Shown here piece by piece: positions 57,307-64,000 of a stretch of 64,000 nt of DNA; positions within the stretch are counted from its first letter, which is position 1; each line of letters opens with the position of its first letter. Made by a program: the position numbers and the translations under genes. The DNA is taken from positions 62,001 to 126,000 of the forward strand of contig NZ_BMOE01000011.1 in NCBI RefSeq assembly GCF_014646915.1. Direction: 5' to 3'. This DNA is from Deinococcus aquiradiocola (GTDB taxonomy: Bacteria; Deinococcota; Deinococci; Deinococcales; Deinococcaceae). The notes below the pieces were generated by a model. It worked only from the letters and a program-made list of their open reading frames with translations, was not told the DNA's origin and did not search any database.

Positions 57307-58293
57307 GTGACTCAGCAGGAAACACAACAGCAGCAGCAGGACAGCACCAGCACCCCGCTCGGCAGCATCGGAGCGGGCAGCATCGGAGCGGGCAGCATCG
57401 GAGCGGGCAGCATCGGCGTGGACGTGGGCGGCACCAAGATCGCGGTCGGCGTCCTGATCGGCGAGGAACTCCGCGAATTCCACACGCACCCCACGCCCGA
57501 CACCGGCTGGAGGGGCGTGCTGGACGCCGTGGCCGCCCTGGTCCGCCCCCTCATGGAGAAGTACGAGGGCGTCCGCACGGTCGGGCTCGGCATTCCCGGC
57601 CCGATCAGCCAGGACCGCGCGCGCGTGCTGTTCGCGCCGAACATCTACGGATTCAACGACGTGCCGGTGGTGGAGGGCCTGCAGGAACGCCTGGGCCTGA
57701 CCGTCTCGATGGAGAACGACGCGAAGGTCGCGGCGCTCGCCGAGGCGACGCTCGGCGCGGCGCGCGGCAGCAGCAGTGTGTACATCACGGTCTCGACCGG
57801 CATCGGGAGCGGCATCGTGCTGAACGGCCGCCTGTGGCGCGGCTTCCACGGCATCGCCGGTGAGCTCGGGCACGTGGTGAGCGTGCCGGGCGGCCCCGTG
57901 AGCGGCGCCGGGCAGTCCGGCACGCTGGAGGCCGTGGCGAGCGGGACCGCCATCGCGCGCGACGCGAGCTTCGCCCTGAACCGCGACGTGAGCACCGCCG
58001 AAGCCTTCGCGCTCGCGCAGAAGGGCGACCGCATCGCGCTGCGCGTGGTGCGCGGCGCCATGACCCGCATCGGGCTGGCCGTGGCGGACCTGCAGAAGGT
58101 GCTGGACCCCGAGGTGTTCGTGATCGGGGGCGGCGTGGCGGGCGTCGGGGAGTTCTTCTTCGATCACGTGCAGGCCGCCGCCGACGAGGCCGCCGAGGGC
58201 TTCGCGCGCCCGCAGATCCGCCCGGCACTGCTCGGGTCGCAGGCGGGCGTGATCGGCGCGGCCCTCTCGGCCCGCATCGAACTGACGCCCTGA
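57307..58293 (+). CDS. ROK-family sugar kinase (glucokinase-like) lacking the zinc motif
   Basis: 328 aa. Phosphate-binding GVDVGGTKIAVG (about 37-48), ENDAKVAALAE with the catalytic Asp, STGIGSGIVL and GELGHV are all present, so ATP-dependent hexose phosphorylation is plausible. The ROK zinc motif CxCGxxGCLE is replaced by SGAGQSGTLE, with no cysteine. The N-terminus has a Gln run and three and a half GSIGA repeats before the first strand. GTG start at 57307 with GGAG eight bases upstream. A strong hairpin follows. Confidence 0.82.
   Translation: MTQQETQQQQQDSTSTPLGSIGAGSIGAGSIGAGSIGVDVGGTKIAVGVLIGEELREFHTHPTPDTGWRGVLDAVAALVRPLMEKYEGVRTVGLGIPGPISQDRARVLFAPNIYGFNDVPVVEGLQERLGLTVSMENDAKVAALAEATLGAARGSSSVYITVSTGIGSGIVLNGRLWRGFHGIAGELGHVVSVPGGPVSGAGQSGTLEAVASGTAIARDASFALNRDVSTAEAFALAQKGDRIALRVVRGAMTRIGLAVADLQKVLDPEVFVIGGGVAGVGEFFFDHVQAAADEAAEGFARPQIRPALLGSQAGVIGAALSARIELTP
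57361..57420 (+). repeat. 15-bp in-frame tandem repeat in the ROK gene
   Basis: Three exact units GGCAGCATCGGAGCG followed by a diverged fourth, GGCAGCATCGGCGTG. They encode GSIGA x3 plus GSIGV, the last being the true first strand of the kinase. Likely a replication-slippage expansion. Confidence 0.9.
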
Positions 58294-58323
58294 CCCCCGC
58301 CGGGCTTCCGTCCGGACCCCACC

Positions 58324-58367
58324 GACGCACGCAGGAGGCCGCCCGGCACGCGGCCCCTGCGTGCGTC
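58324..58367 (+). terminator. Nested hairpin after the ROK gene
   Basis: GACGCACGCAGG (58324-58335) pairs with CCTGCGTGCGTC (58356-58367). An inner stem GGCCGC/GCGGCC sits in the loop. CGTCATTT follows. Confidence 0.7.
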
Positions 58368-58447
58368 CGTCATTTGCGGCGCAGTCAGGCCGTCCCCATG
58401 CTGCAGGCGGCACGGAAGCGGCACGGCATCCGTGTTAGCCTCCAGCC

Positions 58448-59617
58448 ATGCAAGCCAGGCAGGCGGGACCGACCCAGGCGGCGCGGGGAGCGGTGTCCAT
58501 CGCGCTCGCCGTGACGCTCGGGCACTTCATCAACGACGCGTACGGCGCGATGCTCACGCCGCTCTCTCCGGCCCTGCGCGGCCAGTACGGCGTGAGCATC
58601 GCGGCCGTCACGCTGCTCGCCAGCGTGTTCTCGCTCACCAGCAGCGTGCTGCAGCCGCTGCTGGGCGTGATCGGGGAGCGTTTCGACCGTCGCCTGATGG
58701 CGGCCTCCGGGCCAGCCCTGACGGGCCTGGGCCTGAGTTTCGTGGGGTACGCGCCCGCCTTCGGGATGCTGCTGCTGCTCGTGGCGCTCGCGGGCTTCGG
58801 GAGCGGCTTCTTCCACCCGGCGGGCGCGGCGTACACGGCGCGGTACAGTCCGCTGCAGCAGCGCGGCCTGTGGGCCAGCATCTTCAGTGCGGGCGGCACG
58901 GCCGGCATGGCGCTCGGCCCGGTGTTCGCCGGGGTGGGCCTGCACGCCCTGCCGCTCCTCGCGCCGATCGGGCTGGTCGTGGCGGGCGTCTCGTACGCCG
59001 TGACGCCCAGCGACCGGCCCGCCGGGCGGCGCGTGACGCTGCCCGAGTACCTGAACATCTTCCGGGGGCCGATGGTGCGCCTGTGGGCCATGGCGGTCCT
59101 GCGGTCCCTGGCGAGCATGGGGTACAACGCCATGCTGCCGTTCATCATGCTGTCGCGCGGCTTCGGGACGCGCGAGACGGCCATCACGCTCGGCATCTTC
59201 GCGGTGGCGTCCGCGGTGGGCGGCATCGTGGGCGGCCGCATCTCGGACCGGGTGGGGCGCGTGCCGGTGCTGCGCAGCGCCATCGTGGCCACCATTCCGC
59301 TGTTCGCGGCCCTGATCTTCAGTTCGCCCTCGCAGTGGTGGTTCTACCCGCTGACCTTCGTGGTCGCGGCCCTCGTGAACGCCAGCATCCCGGTGGGCGT
59401 GGTGACGGCGCAGGAGTACGCGCCGCAGCACGTGGCCGTGGCGAGCAGCATCATGATGGGCTTCTCGTGGGGCTTCGCGGGCCTGCTGGTGTTCGCGGTG
59501 GGCCTGCTGGCCGACGCGACCACCCCGACTGTCGCGGCGCTCGCCAGCCTGACGCTGCTGGTCCCGAGCGCGTTCCTGGCCGCGACCCTGCCGGAGCCGG
59601 AGAAACGCACGTTCTGA
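58448..59617 (+). CDS. MFS exporter, fosmidomycin-resistance (Fsr) type
   Basis: 389 aa with twelve predicted hydrophobic helices. LGHFINDAYGAMLTPLSPAL at the start of helix 1, GFGSGFFHPAGAAY in helix 4-5 and the MFS loop GRISDRVGR between helices 8 and 9 point to the Fsr-like subgroup of drug/metabolite exporters. Substrate unknown. TAGCCT is six bases before the ATG (leaderless). Convergent with the HD-GYP gene. Confidence 0.85.
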   Translation: MQARQAGPTQAARGAVSIALAVTLGHFINDAYGAMLTPLSPALRGQYGVSIAAVTLLASVFSLTSSVLQPLLGVIGERFDRRLMAASGPALTGLGLSFVGYAPAFGMLLLLVALAGFGSGFFHPAGAAYTARYSPLQQRGLWASIFSAGGTAGMALGPVFAGVGLHALPLLAPIGLVVAGVSYAVTPSDRPAGRRVTLPEYLNIFRGPMVRLWAMAVLRSLASMGYNAMLPFIMLSRGFGTRETAITLGIFAVASAVGGIVGGRISDRVGRVPVLRSAIVATIPLFAALIFSSPSQWWFYPLTFVVAALVNASIPVGVVTAQEYAPQHVAVASSIMMGFSWGFAGLLVFAVGLLADATTPTVAALASLTLLVPSAFLAATLPEPEKRTF

Positions 59618-59627
59618 AGGCCGAGCT

Positions 59628-60590
59628 TCAGCGTTCCGGCAGGGCGTGCTGCTCGTACAGGCGCGTGAAGGCCTCCACCACCTGCGGGTCGAACTGCCGT
59701 CCTGCCGTGCGGTGCAGGTACAGCAGGGCCTGCACGGGCGTCCAGGCGGGCTTGTAGGGGCGTTCGCTGACGAGCGCGTCGTAGGTGTCCACGGCACTCA
59801 CGATGCGTCCGGACAGCGGGATGGAGGTGCCGGACAGGCCCTGCGGGTAGCCGCTGCCGTCCCAGTGCTCGTGGTGCGAGAGGGCGACTTCCGCCGCGAG
59901 GCGCAGCAGGGGGCTGGTGCTGCGCGCGAGGAGGCGGGCGCCGAGTTCGGCGTGCGTGCGCATCACGCTCCACTCGCCGCTCGTGAGTTTGCCTTCCTTG
60001 AGGAGGATCGCGTCGGGAATGGCGAGCTTTCCGATGTCGTGCAGGCGCGCCGCGAGGCTCAGGGAGCGGACGTCCGCGTCGCTCATGCCGAGCTCCTGCG
60101 CCACGCGGGCGCTCGCGTCGCCCACCCAGCGGGCGTGCGGGCCGAGCGGCGCGTCGCGGAACTCGGCGGCCGACGCGAGCAGTTCGGTCATCTCGACCTG
60201 CGTGGCCTCCAGCTGCGCGGTGTACTCCGCGACCGTCTGTTCGAGCAGGTGCTCCTGCCGGTTCAGTTCGCCTTCCTGACGGCTGTACGCGCGGCTGAGA
60301 CGCAGCACGCTGGCCTGCGCGCGCTCGTTGCGGCGCGACACGTCGTGCAGGTAGAAGGACTGGTGGTGCTTGAGGGCCTGCTCGTACTGCCCGACGCCCT
60401 GGTACGCCATGCTCAGCTCCCAGTGGGCCGCCGCGAGGTCCGGGTGGTTGCTCTCCCCGTCCGGCCCCTGGTCCTCGCCCTCCAGGCGTTCCAGCCGCAG
60501 CTTCGCGTCGTGCAGCCGCTGCCGGGCCTGGTCCAGCCGCGCACCTTCGAGCGGCGTCAGGGGGTCCGGTTCGGTCGGGGCGGCAGTCAT
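59628..60590 (-). CDS. HD-GYP protein, probable c-di-GMP phosphodiesterase
   Basis: 320 aa. N-terminal TPR-like and coiled-coil region (about 15-140: AAHWELSMAYQGVGQYEQALKHH, then RQEHLLEQTVAEY), C-terminal HD-GYP domain with HD at 184-185 (RLHDIGKLAIP), HHEHWDGSGYP (239-249) and AVDTYDALVSERPYK. All core metal-site motifs are present. No receiver domain. It is the second c-di-GMP-type hydrolase in the window, after the EAL protein. Start ATG 60590 is taken because upstream translation is compositionally random. Confidence 0.85.
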   Translation of the reverse strand: MTAAPTEPDPLTPLEGARLDQARQRLHDAKLRLERLEGEDQGPDGESNHPDLAAAHWELSMAYQGVGQYEQALKHHQSFYLHDVSRRNERAQASVLRLSRAYSRQEGELNRQEHLLEQTVAEYTAQLEATQVEMTELLASAAEFRDAPLGPHARWVGDASARVAQELGMSDADVRSLSLAARLHDIGKLAIPDAILLKEGKLTSGEWSVMRTHAELGARLLARSTSPLLRLAAEVALSHHEHWDGSGYPQGLSGTSIPLSGRIVSAVDTYDALVSERPYKPAWTPVQALLYLHRTAGRQFDPQVVEAFTRLYEQHALPER

Positions 60591-60681
60591 GGCGCTGCGC
60601 CCATCTTGCCATATCCGCGCGTGCCGCTCACCGCACCCCCCGCCGCGCACACGGCCGGGAGGCACGCCGGGACAAATCCTT

Positions 60682-60687
60682 TAGACT
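60682..60687 (+). promoter_or_regulatory. -10 box of the acyl-CoA ligase gene
   Basis: TAGACT, followed by a leader of about 25 nt containing AGGAGG. The AGGAGG abuts the first ATG (60714) but stands seven bases before the second (60720), which decides the start. No clear -35 box. Confidence 0.55.
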
Positions 60688-60719
60688 GAGTGCAGTTCTG
60701 ACAACCAGGAGGCATGAAC

Positions 60720-62405
<1,686 letters not shown>

Positions 62406-62431
62406 CCTGCACCTCCCGCACCTCCCCGTGC

Positions 62432-62478
62432 GCGCCCCCGACCCCATGCCGTCTTCCCGGCGGCCGGGTCGGGGGCGC
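62432..62478 (+). terminator. Terminator of the acyl-CoA ligase gene
   Basis: GCGCCCCCGACCC (62432-62444) pairs perfectly with GGGTCGGGGGCGC (62466-62478). 27 bp after the stop. No T-run. Confidence 0.7.
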
Positions 62479-62493
62479 AGCTGTAAGGCGGCC

Positions 62494-62579
62494 GCCTGCC
62501 CGCTTCCACGTCCTCAACACCGTCCTTGTTGGTGCCCTTGTCGCTCGGCTGAACTCCAGAAGTTCAGCTCGAAACCGTA
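62494..62579. repeat. MITE-like repeat, copy F (truncated)
   Basis: 86 bp holding only the hairpin half: GCCTGCCCGCTTCCA, then CCCTTGTCGCTCGGCTGAAC and the end GAAACCGTA. The other end (GATCCGAT...ACATCCCTTC) is missing. The right flank TCA (62580-62582) is the complement of the methyltransferase stop TGA. Confidence 0.8.
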
Positions 62580-63494
<915 letters not shown>

Positions 63495-63567
63495 GGCGCA
63501 GGGTATCCCGAATCGCGGCGGCCCTGTCCTGTGTGGCAGGACGCCATCTGTCCCGGCCCGGATTTGT

Positions 63568-63660
63568 TAGCCTGTGGCGTGCGGGGGGCCAGAAGGCCAG
63601 CGGACACTCCTCTCCAGGTTGAAGTTCTGCGAGACGCAACCCCGCACCGTTGAGGGCCAC
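63568..63660 (+). promoter_or_regulatory. metK promoter and leader
   Basis: TAGCCT (63568-63573) is a likely -10 box, giving a leader of about 80 nt before metK. The leader holds a short hairpin GGCC-AGAA-GGCC and a GAGGG ribosome site near the ATG. I could not fit it to a known SAM riboswitch. Confidence 0.45.
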
Positions 63661-64000
63661 ATGCCGAAGTCAGACACCCTGAAGTACTACACCTCCGAGT
63701 CCGTCAGTGAGGGCCACCCCGACAAGCTCGCGGATTTCATCTCGGACAGCATTCTGGACGAGTTCCTGCGGCAGGAGCCGAAGGCGCGCGTGGCCGTCGA
63801 GACGCTCCTCACGACCGGTATGGCCGTCGTGGCGGGTGAGGTGACGGCCGCGACCGCGCACGTCGACGTGCAGCGCGTGGTGCGCGAGGCCGTCAAGACG
63901 GTCGGGTACACGCGCGCGCACTACGGTTTCGACGCCGAGTACAGCGCCGTGCTCGTCGCGCTGCACGAGCAGTCGCCGGACATCGCGGGCGGCGTGAACT
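63661..64000 (+). CDS. metK: S-adenosylmethionine synthetase, 3' end cut by window
   Basis: Makes SAM from methionine and ATP. 113 residues seen. [24 protein letters not shown] (about 13-36) contains the ATP-binding His and the metal Asp, followed by [18 protein letters not shown]. Roughly 280-290 residues lie beyond the window. The ATG is preceded by GAGGG. Supplies SAM for the adjacent methyltransferase and for LipA, among others. Confidence 0.95.
   Translation, partial: MPKSDTLKYYTSESVSEGHPDKLADFISDSILDEFLRQEPKARVAVETLLTTGMAVVAGEVTAATAHVDVQRVVREAVKTVGYTRAHYGFDAEYSAVLVALHEQSPDIAGGVN

Noticed and set aside
63574..63660. Possible SAM riboswitch before metK
   Set aside because: The roughly 80-nt leader has only a short GGCC hairpin, and I could not identify the conserved core of any SAM riboswitch class.

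Overview
The window is 64 kb of very GC-rich bacterial chromosome that reads as a Deinococcus or a close relative. Evidence for this: GC-rich third codon positions throughout; a fabH-fabD-DinB-fabG cluster; Deinococcus-Thermus type genes (DUF5693 next to csaB, a KBL/BioF-type oxoamine synthase, a bacillithiol-transferase-like DinB protein); and about twenty genes in which a TANNNT -10 box lies 5-7 bases before the start codon. That last arrangement gives leaderless mRNAs, which are known to be abundant in Deinococcus. I do not assign a species. Coding density is high, neighbouring genes often overlap by four bases (ATGA/GTGA/TTGA), and no rRNA, CRISPR array, prophage or transposase gene is visible. 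One tRNA (Asn, GTT) is present.

Layout. 1-0.85 kb: 3' part of lipA. 1-4.3 kb: fatty-acid cluster fabH-fabD-dinB-like-fabG, behind a promoter covered by a FadR/TetR-type palindrome. 4.4-7.4 kb: multi-GAF/PAS histidine kinase. 7.5-11.5 kb, minus strand: tRNA-Asn, accD-accA, a membrane protein, pyrimidine-nucleoside phosphorylase. 11.5-14.9 kb: an AT-rich leader with a 90-aa unknown protein, an M20 peptidase, a 96-aa unknown, a YfiT-like protein and a 150-aa unknown. 15-18.5 kb, minus strand: lptB, two GNAT proteins, kbl/bioF. 18.6-23.4 kb: an uncharacterised three-gene operon (Roadblock/LC7 protein, secreted/membrane protein, coiled-coil protein). 23.6-29.4 kb: DUF937 protein, SDR, secreted protein, mazG-nudix, folE, purA. 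29.6-33.7 kb: a degenerate E2-like protein with an E3-binding domain, a leucine-dehydrogenase-like protein, udk. 33.8-41.2 kb: envelope block (DUF5693, csaB, PfkB kinase, mltG and the LptF/LptG pair). 41.4-47.2 kb: small TPR-like gene, cytochrome P450, and the ATP-grasp/alpha-E/transglutaminase operon. 47.4-52 kb: A-type Fe-S carrier, GGDEF-EAL protein, M24 peptidase, PadR regulator. 52-64 kb: allantoinase, chromate transporter, PNKP-like phosphatase, FtsB-like protein, thioesterase, DUF2007-like protein, ROK kinase, MFS exporter, HD-GYP protein, acyl-CoA ligase, methyltransferase and the start of metK.

The most unusual non-coding feature is a family of short, non-coding, MITE-like repeats (about 125-263 bp, ends TACGG...CCGTA). 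Four copies are flanked by exact three-base duplications of TNA form, and a fifth has a near match. Several sit exactly at stop codons, so that the duplication preserves the stop. The most unusual coding features are the bacterial E3BP-like pseudo-acyltransferase, the Roadblock operon, and several enzymes that lack family-defining residues (leucine-dehydrogenase-like, ROK kinase, PNKP-like phosphatase).
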